From Sulfitobacter sp. SK012 (lineage in GTDB: Bacteria; Pseudomonadota; Alphaproteobacteria; Rhodobacterales; Rhodobacteraceae), in assembly GCF_003352085.1 (NCBI RefSeq), contig NZ_CP025804.1, positions 3,100,001 through 3,164,000 of the forward strand: a DNA stretch of 64,000 nt, read 5' to 3'. Positions 1-8,996 of the stretch are shown here, piece by piece (the stretch's first letter is position 1; each line of letters opens with the position of its first letter). The notes beneath the pieces are model-generated. The model ran no database searches. It saw only the letters and a list, made by a program, of their open reading frames with translations, and had not been told where the DNA came from. The position numbers and the translations under genes are program-made.

Positions 1-1092
1 TGAGAGGCAGCCCTTTGATCGTTTGGTGCGATGACGGATCGTGGCAAAGGCGGATTCAATTGGATTACTGGTGCGGATGCTTTGCCAGTGTTGTGCTGGA
101 AAGTCGAAGAATGCCATGAGTTCCTCGCGGTCCTTTTGCAGGCACAGCGTCGCCTTGGGGTATTTGGGTTCGTAGGTTTTGATGAACAAATCTAAGGCCT
201 TGCCCGCATCATCTTTGGTCTCAGCCTGCCGGATGTTGTGGATCGCAGCTTTGGCCTTTGGCTGAGACAGCTTGGGCAAACAGTTGAGCACATTCATAGT
301 TTTGTGTTGCCAACAGCGTTGATGACGGGTCTCAGGATAGACTTCATCTATGGCGGCCCAGAACCCCATGGCACCATCTCCAATAGCAAGTTTCGGGGCG
401 TTCATTCCCCGGCTTTTGAGGCTGAGGAGAGCCTCGCGCCAGCTCTGCGTGGACTCGCGCACCCCGTCCTCAATAGCCAAGAACCGCTTCTTGCCACGGG
501 CTGTTACCCCCACAATCACAAGGGCGCAGAGCTTGTCATCCTCGCCCCGAAGGCCGCTGTGGACACCGTCAGCCCAGATGTAGACCAAGGGCTCATCGTC
601 CAACGCTGCCTTTCTCCACTCGCCGTATTCGTTGGCCCAATCGCGCTTGAGCCGTGAGACCGTATTTGCCGACAATCCCGCCGCATCAGGGCCCAGAAGA
701 ACCTTGAGAGCCGAGCCCATTTCACCGCTGGAGATGCCCTTCAGATACAGCCATGGCAAGGCCGCTTCCAACGTTTTGGTTCTGCGCACGTACGGTGGCA
801 CCAGGGCCGAATGGAATGTCACGGGCTGGCCGTTTTTTGAGCGAACCTTGGGAATGCGCACGTTCACGGGGCCGATGCCCGTTTGGAACGGGCGCTCGGG
901 ATGATGCCCATTGCGCACAACAGTCGCATGACCGGCCTCAGTGCGCGCGGTGGTAAACTGAGACAGATAGCTTTCAAGCTCAGCTTCAACGGCTGTTGCG
1001 ATCAATTGCTGCGCTCCTGTTCTCAATAAATCCGTCAGCGCGTCCGTGATCCCGTCTCGACGCGAAAAATCAACAATGTTAGTCGTTTCCAT
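1..1092 (-). CDS. IS256-family (mutator-type) transposase, 3' end outside window
   Basis: Cut-and-copy DDE transposase that moves the surrounding element. The reading frame is open from the ATG at 1092 to the window edge (364 codons). It starts METTNIVDFSRRDG and carries the RNase H-fold aspartate in a YIWADGVHSG segment, a second aspartate in AIGDGAMGFW, and the glutamate in NPIETAFATIRHR near the edge, as expected of the family. Unlike the copy at 47899-50489 it is not interrupted at the GAMGFW site, so this may be the functional copy. A ribosome site AAGGAGAT lies about ten bases upstream of the ATG. About 35-40 C-terminal residues are missing because of the window boundary. Confidence 0.9.
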   Translation of the reverse strand, partial: METTNIVDFSRRDGITDALTDLLRTGAQQLIATAVEAELESYLSQFTTARTEAGHATVVRNGHHPERPFQTGIGPVNVRIPKVRSKNGQPVTFHSALVPPYVRRTKTLEAALPWLYLKGISSGEMGSALKVLLGPDAAGLSANTVSRLKRDWANEYGEWRKAALDDEPLVYIWADGVHSGLRGEDDKLCALVIVGVTARGKKRFLAIEDGVRESTQSWREALLSLKSRGMNAPKLAIGDGAMGFWAAIDEVYPETRHQRCWQHKTMNVLNCLPKLSQPKAKAAIHNIRQAETKDDAGKALDLFIKTYEPKYPKATLCLQKDREELMAFFDFPAQHWQSIRTSNPIESAFATIRHRTKRSKGCLS

Positions 1093-1195
1093 GGTGGTGT
1101 ATCTCCTTCGGTTGGGCTGCTGTCTCGCAACAACAAATCAACCAGATACGCCGCCAACCTTCAAATCCCCCAAACACCAGATTCAGTCATAGCTC
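1..1195 (-). mobile_element. IS256-family insertion sequence, copy 1 (cut by window edge)
   Basis: The right terminus is set by comparison with the second copy at 47796-50525, which starts with the same bases (GAGCTATGACT, then a sequence containing AATCTGGTGTTTGGGGG). Those end bases lie at 1163-1195 on the minus strand. The two copies are near identical, differing for example at one base of the inverted repeat (GACTGAATC here, GACTAAATC there). The element is inserted in the integrase gene to its right. Its other end is outside the window, so the target duplication cannot be checked; the 9 bases 1196-1204 are the expected duplicate. Confidence 0.9.
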
Positions 1196-1401
1196 TGCCC
1201 TGATTTACGCTCGGCCAAAGCAATTATGTGCTGAAGCTGTGTCACCGAACCCGGCAAAAGCTTTATCGCCTGGCGGTAATCTGCGCCCAATGGGGTCCGC
1301 AGTTCCGTTTTACCTATAATTTTTCGCAGTCCTTTTGGGACAACTAGTCGCGCATGATACCGGCCTGACCGATTTACTAGGTGCCTGACTTTTCCGACCA
1401 T
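1183..1401 (-). pseudogene. Tyrosine-recombinase integrase, N-terminal fragment truncated by IS256
   Basis: About 69 residues remain of a phage-type integrase, beginning MVGKVRHLVNRSGRYHARL and continuing with VVPKGLRKIIGKTELRTPLG, which resembles the N-terminal region of tyrosine recombinases that integrate at tRNA genes. The insertion at 1195 removes the SAM-like core-binding and catalytic domains; the frame then stops at 1183 inside the IS. The gene starts about 90 bp from the 3' end of tRNA-Leu and points away from it, the usual arrangement of an island integrase beside its attachment site. The family assignment rests on this short stretch and the tRNA context. The remaining part of the gene should lie left of the window, beyond the IS. 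Confidence 0.7.
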
Positions 1402-1492
1402 TTTCCAAACTCGATTGTAACCAAGGTTGTAACCGTTGAACGGACTTTGAGCCCTGTTAGCAAGGGGCTTGTTTGTTTTCAAAGGGATAGAG

Positions 1493-1576
1493 TGGTACGG
1501 GTGAAGGGACTCGAACCCCCACGCCATAGGCGCTTGGACCTAAACCAAGTGCGTCTACCAATTCCGCCACACCCGC
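1493..1576 (-). tRNA. tRNA-Leu (anticodon TAG)
   Basis: Read on the minus strand the gene starts GCGGGTGTGGCGGAATTGG, pairs its acceptor GCGGGTG with CACCCGT, and ends A-CCA, so the CCA tail is encoded. The anticodon stem CTTGG/CCAAG encloses loop TTTAGGT, giving anticodon TAG. A variable arm and the T arm GGGGGTTCGAGTCCC follow. It lies beside a truncated integrase, so its 3' end is probably the attachment site of an integrated element extending to the left of the window. Confidence 0.95.
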
Positions 1577-1760
1577 ACTGACGCCGTCCTTAGGTGGTGA
1601 CAGCGCGGGATGCAAGCCGATCTTGTGGCTTTAGCCTGTCATTTTTTGCACCCTTGTGGCCCTACCACATCCTGTCCTAGGTGCAAAAAACACGCGACAT
1701 TAAGGGGGTATTGTCGTATATCGTGGTTACCTGAGGCAGGTAGACAAGAAAGAGACGCCC

Positions 1761-2282
1761 ATGAAACCGAAAACGGTCGGGCGCGTTGGCGGGCAGAATC
1801 CGCAGGCGGGCCGATATCAATCTTACGCGTCCCTTGATACGGGGTTGCTGCGCGGCGCTATATTGCTGACCCTCGACGGGGAAATCCCGGTCGAATTCCT
1901 GAGTGTTGGCGATAAAATCATCACACGCGACAGCGGCATTGCAAAGGTCGAGCATATTCAGCGCAGCACGCGCGCCGTGCGCACCATATCTTTTGCCGCG
2001 GGATCGTTGGGCGATACCCGCCCAGAACACGATGCTTTGCTTGCCGGCGATCAGATGTGTCTGATCCGCGACTGGCGTGCCCAAGGTATTTTTCATGTCG
2101 ATCGCGCTTTAGTTGCCGCACGCACACTGGTGGACGGCGAATTCATCACAGATTTGGGCTACATCGAACAAACGGTCTTTCAACTTTTCTGCGACGGGCC
2201 ACATATCATCTATGCGGACGGGCTTGAGCTTGGAACTGCGGACGCCATGCACGCACGAGGCGATGTGCTGAACGCGGCGTAG
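1761..2282 (+). CDS. Hint-domain protein
   Basis: A 173-residue protein matching the Hint (hedgehog/intein) domain type abundant in Rhodobacteraceae. The signature block is at residues 28-60, GAILLTLDGEIPVEFLSVGD followed by KIITRD, with HDALLAGDQMCLIRDW and a late PHIIYADGLELG segment. In inteins and hedgehog proteins this fold cleaves the chain through an N-terminal cysteine. Here the position before GAILLTLDG is arginine (GLLRGAILL) and no cysteine stands at the start of the domain, so self-cleavage is unlikely. No passenger domain is fused; it is a stand-alone Hint protein. It is divergent from tRNA-Leu and has no obvious operon partner. Function unknown. Confidence 0.75.
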   Translation: MKPKTVGRVGGQNPQAGRYQSYASLDTGLLRGAILLTLDGEIPVEFLSVGDKIITRDSGIAKVEHIQRSTRAVRTISFAAGSLGDTRPEHDALLAGDQMCLIRDWRAQGIFHVDRALVAARTLVDGEFITDLGYIEQTVFQLFCDGPHIIYADGLELGTADAMHARGDVLNAA

Positions 2283-3077
<795 letters not shown>

Positions 3078-3111
3078 ACAAATTCAAAGCTAAATCTAAA
3101 AGGACATCGCC

Positions 3112-4518
3112 ATGAGCAACAAGGACCTGCTGAAACAGATCAAAGATGAGGACATCGCTTACGTCGATATCCGCTTTACCGATACGCGCGGCAAGCTGCA
3201 GCACGTCACGGTTGATTGTGATCTTGTGGACGAGGATTTCCTCGAAGAAGGCTTCATGTTTGACGGCTCTTCCATCGCTGGTTGGAAGTCGATTGAATCT
3301 TCAGACATGAAACTGATGCCCGATGCGTCGAGTGCCTATATCGATCCTTTCTATGCGGAAAAGACGATCTGCGTGCACTGCTCAATCGTGGAGCCTGACA
3401 CAGGCGAAAGCTATGAGCGTGACCCTCGCGGCACGGCTCAAAAGGCTGAAGCGTACCTCAAGTCATCCGGTATTGGTGATGTGGCCTACATGGGTCCAGA
3501 GGCCGAGTTCTTCTTGTTTGATAACGTGAAATTCTCCAACACAATCAATAAAGTATCCTACGAAGTTGATGCGTCTGACGCATCGTGGAATACGGATGCT
3601 GATTTCGAGATGGGCAACATGGGCCACCGCCCTGGTCTTAAAGGTGGGTACTTCCCGGTTAACCCAATCGATGAAGCACAAGACCTTCGCTCAGAGATGC
3701 TCTCGACGATGAAGCGTCTTGGCATGAAGGTTGACAAGCACCACCACGAGGTGGCGTCCTGTCAGCACGAACTTGGCTTGATCTTTGACAGCCTTACCAA
3801 ACAAGCTGATGAGCTGCAGAAGTACAAATACGTGATCCACAACGTGGCGCACGCTTACGGCAAGTCCGCGACATTCATGCCCAAGCCGATCTACGGCGAC
3901 AACGGGTCTGGCATGCACGTGAACATGTCTATCTGGAAAGACGGCAAGCCGATTTTTGCAGGCGACAAATACGCCGATCTAAGCCAAGAAGCCCTGTGGT
4001 TCATTGGTGGCATCCTGACCCATGCAAAAGCGCTGAACGCCTTCACCAACCCGGCGACAAACAGCTACAAGCGTTTGATCCCTGGCTTTGAAGCGCCCGT
4101 ACTGCGTGCCTATTCTGCTCGCAACCGCTCGGGTTGTGTCCGGATCCCATGGACTGAATCGCCCAAGGCAAAACGTGTTGAGGCGCGCTTCCCCGATCCG
4201 GCAGCCAACCCTTACTTGTGTTTCGCTGCGTTGCTGATGGCCGGCCTTGACGGCATCAAAAACAAAATCGATCCCGGCGAAGCCATGGATAAAAACCTCT
4301 ATGATCTACCTGCCGAAGAACTGGCCGGCATCCCAACTGTCTGTGGGTCTTTGCGCGAAGCACTCGACGAGCTGACAAAAGATATGGACTTCTTGCTGGC
4401 CGGTGACGTGTTCACCAAAGACCAGGTAGACGGCTATATCGACCTGAAGATGGAAGAGGTTCACCAGTACGAGCACACGCCGCACCCTGTTGAATTTGGC
4501 ATGTACTACAGCTGCTAA
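3112..4518 (+). CDS. glnA: Glutamine synthetase, type I
   Basis: Condenses ammonia and glutamate to glutamine with ATP; forms a dodecamer in the cytoplasm. The 468-residue length matches GSI-beta enzymes. It shows the N-terminal [11 protein letters not shown] loop, the [13 protein letters not shown]-site motif, and the adenylylation loop with tyrosine at residue 397 ([10 protein letters not shown]), so it should be controlled by GlnE under GlnB. The start follows an AAGGACATCGCC ribosome site. Second gene of the glnB-glnA operon, followed by a hairpin terminator. Confidence 0.98.
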   Translation: MSNKDLLKQIKDEDIAYVDIRFTDTRGKLQHVTVDCDLVDEDFLEEGFMFDGSSIAGWKSIESSDMKLMPDASSAYIDPFYAEKTICVHCSIVEPDTGESYERDPRGTAQKAEAYLKSSGIGDVAYMGPEAEFFLFDNVKFSNTINKVSYEVDASDASWNTDADFEMGNMGHRPGLKGGYFPVNPIDEAQDLRSEMLSTMKRLGMKVDKHHHEVASCQHELGLIFDSLTKQADELQKYKYVIHNVAHAYGKSATFMPKPIYGDNGSGMHVNMSIWKDGKPIFAGDKYADLSQEALWFIGGILTHAKALNAFTNPATNSYKRLIPGFEAPVLRAYSARNRSGCVRIPWTESPKAKRVEARFPDPAANPYLCFAALLMAGLDGIKNKIDPGEAMDKNLYDLPAEELAGIPTVCGSLREALDELTKDMDFLLAGDVFTKDQVDGYIDLKMEEVHQYEHTPHPVEFGMYYSC

Positions 4519-4545
4519 GCCGCACCTAAAATCCAATACCTCGAA

Positions 4546-4573
4546 GGGCGTCCCACATTGGGGCGCTCTTTTT
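4546..4573 (+). terminator. Rho-independent terminator of glnBA
   Basis: A 9-bp stem GGGCGTCCC/GGGGCGCTC (two G-T pairs) with a 5-base loop is followed directly by five T residues, 28 bp after the glnA stop codon. Confidence 0.8.
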
Positions 4574-4701
4574 ACATGTCGCCCCCTCGAAACCTCTGCG
4601 GGGGCTCTCTAACGGTTGTTGCGCATTGATGTTTGCATGTCTGGCAACGCTGGCTAAACTAACCGGCAGCCACATAGCATTACCAATCTGAGGTCTATTT
4701 C

Positions 4702-5505
4702 ATGGGTTTTCTTCGCTCTGCCGTTCTTGCCACAACTGCGACAATTATCTTTTCGACCCCTGCCCTTGCGGCGCAATGTGGGAACAACGCGGGCGGCTTT
4801 GACGCGTGGAAAGCGTCTTTTGCTGCCGAAGCAAAAGCGGCTGGCGTAAAACAGCCCGGCCTCAATGCCTTGGCGCAGGCGCGTTATGCTACGGGCACGA
4901 TCAAAGCAGACCGCAACCAAAAGTCGTTCAAATACACCTTGGACAAATTCATGCAGGTGCGCGGTGCCAATACGATCATCAACAAAGGCCGCTCGCGCAA
5001 AGCGGCGAATGCGAATTTCTATGCCGCGCTTGAGCGCCAATACGGTGTGCCCGCTGGCGTCTTGCTGGCCATCCACGGAATGGAAACCGCCTTTGGGGGG
5101 TTTATGGGGAACTCGGCGGTTGTCTCTGCGATCACCACACTGGCCTATGACTGCCGCCGCTCAGCGTTCTTTGTGCCCCATGCGGTTGGCGCGCTCATGC
5201 TGGTTGATCGCGGCAGCATCAATAGTAACACCAAGGGTGCCAAGCATGGCGAGCTGGGTCACACACAGTTCTTACCTGGCAATGCGTTGCGCTACGGGGT
5301 GGATGCATCCGGCGACGGGCGTGTGGATCTGTACAACCAGACAGACGCATTGGCGTCGACCGCCAATTTCCTGCGCAAGAAAGGGTGGAAGCCAGGCCAA
5401 GGCTATCAAGAAGGGCAGCCAAACTTTCAAGTGATCAAAAAGTGGAACGCGGCGACCGTGTACCAGCAAGCCATTGCGATCATGGGAGCCAAGATCGACG
5501 GCTAA
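4702..5505 (+). CDS. Lytic murein transglycosylase, MltB-like (SLT_2 domain)
   Basis: Periplasmic enzyme that cleaves the glycan chains of peptidoglycan to anhydro-muramyl ends. A signal peptide covers about residues 1-24, ending ALA-AQ, with no lipobox, so it is soluble rather than a lipoprotein. The transglycosylase domain spans about 30-265. The catalytic glutamate is at about residue 128 in AIHGMETAFG, and GHTQFLPGNALRYGVD with SGDGRVDLYNQTDALAS is the family pattern. At 267 residues it is shorter than MltB and lacks a C-terminal peptidoglycan-binding domain. It is monocistronic and faces the convergent DUF3445 gene one base after its stop. Confidence 0.88.
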   Translation: MGFLRSAVLATTATIIFSTPALAAQCGNNAGGFDAWKASFAAEAKAAGVKQPGLNALAQARYATGTIKADRNQKSFKYTLDKFMQVRGANTIINKGRSRKAANANFYAALERQYGVPAGVLLAIHGMETAFGGFMGNSAVVSAITTLAYDCRRSAFFVPHAVGALMLVDRGSINSNTKGAKHGELGHTQFLPGNALRYGVDASGDGRVDLYNQTDALASTANFLRKKGWKPGQGYQEGQPNFQVIKKWNAATVYQQAIAIMGAKIDG

Positions 5506-5506
5506 G

Positions 5507-6226
5507 TTAGCGCGGCACCACATAGGTATGAATTGAGAAAATAACCGCCTGAGTGCGTGGCAGACGCAAGATGCACTGGCGTTCGGCGCGGATGAACGGG
5601 TGATCGTCCTCAATCTCGCGATGGGCCAGCACTGATAACGGCTGGTGCAAATCTGCGTCCGCATAGGTCAAGTAGTTGAAGCGCCACATTGGCTTGCCAA
5701 CCCGTACGCCATCAAACAATCGCTGCACACGGCGGGCAAGGTCGCGTCCGTATTCATCGACAGTATCGTGGATCCCCGTGAGCGGCCGGCCCACTTTTTC
5801 CGACAAGAGCCAACTTGCCGGAAAGCACAGCACCGCCCCTGTCAGCACGTGTTCATCGCCGCGTTTTTGCATCAGGCAGATGTCTTCTTGGACCAGCAAG
5901 CCCAGAGTGCCCAACGGATCGGTCATGTCGATCATCACTCGGCGTCCATCAGGACAGGTCACCCCCTGAGCATCGCAGACAAACCCAAGCGCGGGCAGCA
6001 GGGTTAACGCCTCTTCGAGAACCTCAACAGCGGCCGCTAGAGCGTCTGGATCCAACCACAGCACTGAAGACCTATCTTGAGACAACAACGCAGCACGGTA
6101 AGCCATCTGCCCGGCATAGGCGTCATCTAAGCGCAGCCAGTCCTCTGGACCGCAAGGGGCAACACCGGGCAATCCGGGGGTGCCATCCATTTCGGCCGGC
6201 AGCGCATTTTGAAAAATTGCATCCAT
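5507..6226 (-). CDS. DUF3445 family, haem-dependent oxidative N-demethylase-like protein
   Basis: 239 residues from the ATG at 6226 (MDAIFQNALPAEMDG). The frame stays open further upstream to 6838, but that part overlaps dddP on the other strand, so this start is preferred; the family begins with this type of segment. Characteristic pieces are LPGVAPCGPEDWLRLDD, LVQEDICLMQK, CFPASWLLSEKVGRPLTGIH, and RFNYLTYADADLHQP. Family members are described as haem proteins that oxidatively remove methyl groups from amines; the substrate here cannot be read from sequence. It is divergent from dddP with 114 bp between the two starts, so the two may share a control region. Confidence 0.8.
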   Translation of the reverse strand: MDAIFQNALPAEMDGTPGLPGVAPCGPEDWLRLDDAYAGQMAYRAALLSQDRSSVLWLDPDALAAAVEVLEEALTLLPALGFVCDAQGVTCPDGRRVMIDMTDPLGTLGLLVQEDICLMQKRGDEHVLTGAVLCFPASWLLSEKVGRPLTGIHDTVDEYGRDLARRVQRLFDGVRVGKPMWRFNYLTYADADLHQPLSVLAHREIEDDHPFIRAERQCILRLPRTQAVIFSIHTYVVPR

Positions 6227-6340
6227 TCCCTGTCGTATCTGCGGATTTTGACGAAAACGACCCCAAAACACGTCGCTAACTGGATATTTTGCTGCGTCAT
6301 TCCGCGCCACGATTGGGTAAGCCGAGGAAGGGCAAACACG

Positions 6341-7681
6341 ATGAACCAACATTACAGCGACACCCGCAAGATTGATCCGGACAAGGGGGCTTTTTTGCCC
6401 GACGGGTCGCCCAATGACATGAACCGTGTTGAAATCGGGCCGACGCGCCTTGCCTTCGCCGAGTGGGAAGCAGCCGGGCTGACCCTGCCCAACCTCGAAG
6501 CAATGCGGCGCTTCCGTTGGGAGCGGCTGACACAACACGTGGTGGACCGCGATTATGGCGGCGTGCTGATGTTTGATCCGCTCAACATCCGCTACGCCAC
6601 TGACAGCACCAACATGCAGCTGTGGAACACGCATAACCCATTCCGTGCCGTTTTGCTGTGCGCCGACGGGTATATGGTGATCTGGGATTACAAAAGTTCG
6701 CCGTTTCTGAGCACATTTAATCCATTGGTCCGTGAACAACGCACAGGCGCTGACTTCTTCTACTTTGATCGCGGCGACAAGATTGGCGAGGCTGCCGATG
6801 TTTTTGCCGCAGAAGTACGCGACCTGATTGACGAGCATGGCGGCGGCAACTCGCGCCTAGGCGTTGACAAAATCATGTTGCACGGCCTGCGCTCGCTTGA
6901 ACGGTTAGGGTTCGAGGTCATGGATGGTGAAGAAGTCACCGAGAAATCGCGCGCGGTTAAAGGACCTGATGAAATCCATGCGATGCGCTGTGCCAGCCAC
7001 GCCTGCGAGACATCAATACGTAAGATGGAGGAATTCGCCCGCGCTCAAGTAGGCGATGGTCAAACGTCAGAGGATGACATTTGGGCCGTGCTACATGCCG
7101 AGAACATCAAACGGGGCGGTGAATGGATTGAGACGCGCTTGTTGTCTTCGGGGCCGCGCACCAATCCATGGTTTCAAGAATGCGGCCCGCGCATCACCCA
7201 ACCCAATGAGATCATCAGCTTTGATACTGATCTGGTGGGGTCATATGGTATCTGCGTCGACATCTCGCGCAGTTGGTGGATCGGACCCGATAAGCCCCGC
7301 CCCGACATGGTCTATGCCATGCAACACGGTGTCGAGCATATCCAACGCAACGCAGAGATGCTGCGCCCTGGTGTGATGATCCCGGAACTGACTGCAGGCA
7401 CCCATGTGCTGGATGCCAAGTTTCAAAAGCAGAAATACGGTTGCTTAATGCACGGCGTGGGCCTGTGTGATGAGTGGCCGTTGGTGCGTTATCCTGACAA
7501 AGCGATTGAGGGATCGTATGACTATCCTCTCGAGCCTGGCATGGTTCTGTGTGTTGAGGCATTGGTTTCCGAAGAGGGCGCGGATTTCTCAATTAAGCTT
7601 GAGGATCAGGTATTGGTGACCGAAGACGGGTTTGAGAATTTAACCAAATATCCGTTTGATTCTGCCCTGATGGGCGGCTGA
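6341..7681 (+). CDS. dddP: Dimethylsulfoniopropionate lyase DddP
   Basis: Cleaves the algal osmolyte DMSP to dimethyl sulfide and acrylate. It belongs to the M24 metallopeptidase fold but acts as a lyase. The 446 residues from ATG 6341 (MNQHYSDTRKIDPDKGAFLP) match Roseobacter DddP over their whole length. The six metal ligands known for the Ruegeria enzyme are present at the same numbers: Asp295 and Asp297 in SFDTDLVG, Asp307 in GICVDISR, His371 in MHGVGLCDEW, Glu406 in LCVEALVS and Glu421 in KLEDQVL. The frame is open to 6209, but the upstream part lacks family similarity. It stands alone, with no other ddd gene in the window. Confidence 0.96.
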   Translation: MNQHYSDTRKIDPDKGAFLPDGSPNDMNRVEIGPTRLAFAEWEAAGLTLPNLEAMRRFRWERLTQHVVDRDYGGVLMFDPLNIRYATDSTNMQLWNTHNPFRAVLLCADGYMVIWDYKSSPFLSTFNPLVREQRTGADFFYFDRGDKIGEAADVFAAEVRDLIDEHGGGNSRLGVDKIMLHGLRSLERLGFEVMDGEEVTEKSRAVKGPDEIHAMRCASHACETSIRKMEEFARAQVGDGQTSEDDIWAVLHAENIKRGGEWIETRLLSSGPRTNPWFQECGPRITQPNEIISFDTDLVGSYGICVDISRSWWIGPDKPRPDMVYAMQHGVEHIQRNAEMLRPGVMIPELTAGTHVLDAKFQKQKYGCLMHGVGLCDEWPLVRYPDKAIEGSYDYPLEPGMVLCVEALVSEEGADFSIKLEDQVLVTEDGFENLTKYPFDSALMGG

Positions 7682-8109
7682 ATCAACCTCTTAGTTGATC
7701 GGACTAGGACCTAAATTCCCGCGCTGCGTGAGAATCGCAATGCCGTCTGAGCCTTGATGTTGCCATAATTTGGCCTAGTTTTCGCCTTTCAGTCGCCGAG
7801 AGGGCCCCGCTGGGGGACAGGTCTGTTTCTGGATTTACGACAGTCGAGCACGGATCGAGTGAACTGATCATCGTTCCACAGATCAATTTGCCTTAATTCA
7901 ATCTAAAAAATTCCCTCCAAACGGGACATTCAAAAATAAAACCCCCAAAACGGCGAGATTGTTCTGTTTCAACGGACAATGTTGCTTTGCTAGCCCCTTT
8001 TGTCCGAAATTCATCAACTATCTGAACTTAAATGATTTTATTTGAAGCTCGTGACACATTATAACCGTAATTGATGATCCCAACGTTTCACACCGTTTCA
8101 TCACATTAT
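7682..8109. other. Gene-free stretch between dddP and the VPLPA-CTERM gene
   Basis: No coding sequence is supported. Just after dddP a small ATCAAC/GTTGAT hairpin lacks a T-run. The rest is AT-richer than the neighbours (for example 7900-8080) and presumably carries the promoter of the next gene. Confidence 0.5.
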
Positions 8110-8139
8110 GTGCAGGATCCACCCCCCCGGATCCTGCAC
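8110..8139 (+). promoter_or_regulatory. Perfect 11-bp hairpin in the leader of the VPLPA-CTERM gene
   Basis: GTGCAGGATCC, a loop of A and seven C, then GGATCCTGCAC, followed by AATTTT. It lies 47 bp upstream of the start codon. It could be an operator, an attenuator-like stem, or a 5' stabiliser of the mRNA; a terminator for dddP is less likely at over 400 bp distance. What is seen is the perfect inverted repeat; its role is inference. Confidence 0.55.
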
Positions 8140-8186
8140 AATTTTAAGTTAATCAGTATTGCCCTTTCGGCACGGAGACTAAAGCT

Positions 8187-8858
8187 ATGTTTTTTAAAGC
8201 AATTCTCGCTTCCACCACATTGGCCATCGGTATTTTCGCCGGAGCAGCGCAATCTGCGACACTCAGCGGCACGTTCACCGTTGATATCGCAAATTATAAC
8301 GCTGGCGGCAGTCGCAGCGCAGCAGGTGCAACGCTCCATCACTTGCTAGATAATATAGATGCCACAGTAACCTATACAGGCGCACTAGATTTTGGCCTTA
8401 GCAGCGGCAACAGCAGCACCACGACGATCGCAAATTTTTTCGCGTCAGGCAGTGGAGCCGTAACCGGCCTTACCGATGCAATCGGCGGTTTGATCCTCAG
8501 CACGCCGACGTTCCAAAATACTACGCTCTTTAATTTTGCAGCAATGGGTCTTGGCGCTTTTGCCGGCAACATTCGTCATGATGATGGCATTCGCCTCTAT
8601 GATAATCGCGTGCTTGAGGTCAATCACCCGTCGCCGACGGTTGCTGTCAACCATGCATTTGACTTTTCCGGTGGCCGTTTCAACCTGATCTACGCCGCGG
8701 CCAACGGCAATCCATCGGTCTTGCATGTAACGGGCGACCCTTCTGTATTGAACGTACCTGTTGACCCCTCACCCGTGCCATTGCCTGCTGCACTTCCGCT
8801 GCTGTTGGCCGGCCTGGGCAGCCTCGCTGTAGCCCGCCGCAAACGACGCGCAGCCTGA
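8187..8858 (+). CDS. Exported protein with VPLPA-CTERM sorting signal
   Basis: 223 residues with a signal peptide (about 1-23, ending AQS-A) and a C-terminal tripartite signal: motif VPLPAALP, a hydrophobic stretch LLLAGLGSLAV, and a basic tail ARRKRRAA. This is the Rhodobacterales version of PEP-CTERM, which is processed by an exosortase and typically co-occurs with exopolysaccharide. The central part is low in complexity, rich in Ser, Thr, Gly and Asn, and has no recognised domain. Start from ATG 8187; CGGAGACT precedes it. A strong hairpin terminator follows. No exosortase gene is in the window, but the polysaccharide locus after 43 kb is a plausible functional partner. Confidence 0.85.
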   Translation: MFFKAILASTTLAIGIFAGAAQSATLSGTFTVDIANYNAGGSRSAAGATLHHLLDNIDATVTYTGALDFGLSSGNSSTTTIANFFASGSGAVTGLTDAIGGLILSTPTFQNTTLFNFAAMGLGAFAGNIRHDDGIRLYDNRVLEVNHPSPTVAVNHAFDFSGGRFNLIYAAANGNPSVLHVTGDPSVLNVPVDPSPVPLPAALPLLLAGLGSLAVARRKRRAA

Positions 8859-8886
8859 TCAATCTCTTCGATTCAACGACCCTAGC

Positions 8887-8914
8887 GCCCCGGCATCCAA
8901 TGCCGGGGCCTTTT
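8887..8914 (+). terminator. Terminator of the VPLPA-CTERM gene
   Basis: Perfect 10-bp stem GCCCCGGCAT/ATGCCGGGGC with a three-base loop, followed by CTTTTC, 29 bp after the stop codon. Confidence 0.88.
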
Positions 8915-8925
8915 CATTCTGCACC

Positions 8926-8941
8926 GAAGGTCATGACCTTC
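8926..8941. promoter_or_regulatory. Perfect 16-bp palindrome upstream of the copper ATPase pseudogene
   Basis: GAAGGTCATGACCTTC is fully self-complementary and sits 55 bp before the start of the decayed copA-like gene. Copper-ATPase genes are often controlled by MerR-type (CueR) regulators whose operators carry ACCTT/AAGGT half sites, but the spacing and orientation here do not match that class well. Operator function is inference. Confidence 0.35.
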
Positions 8942-8996
8942 TAGCAACGCCCCCCCGTATCTGAGTAGACCACACACATTATCGCAGGAGCAGATT

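Noticed and set aside
1381..1581. 66-residue plus-strand ORF
   Set aside because: It is the antisense of the tRNA-Leu gene and the integrase start.
5507..6838. 443-residue minus-strand frame covering the DUF3445 gene and the first 500 bp of dddP
   Set aside because: Only the part after 6226 matches the family; the rest is the antisense of dddP.
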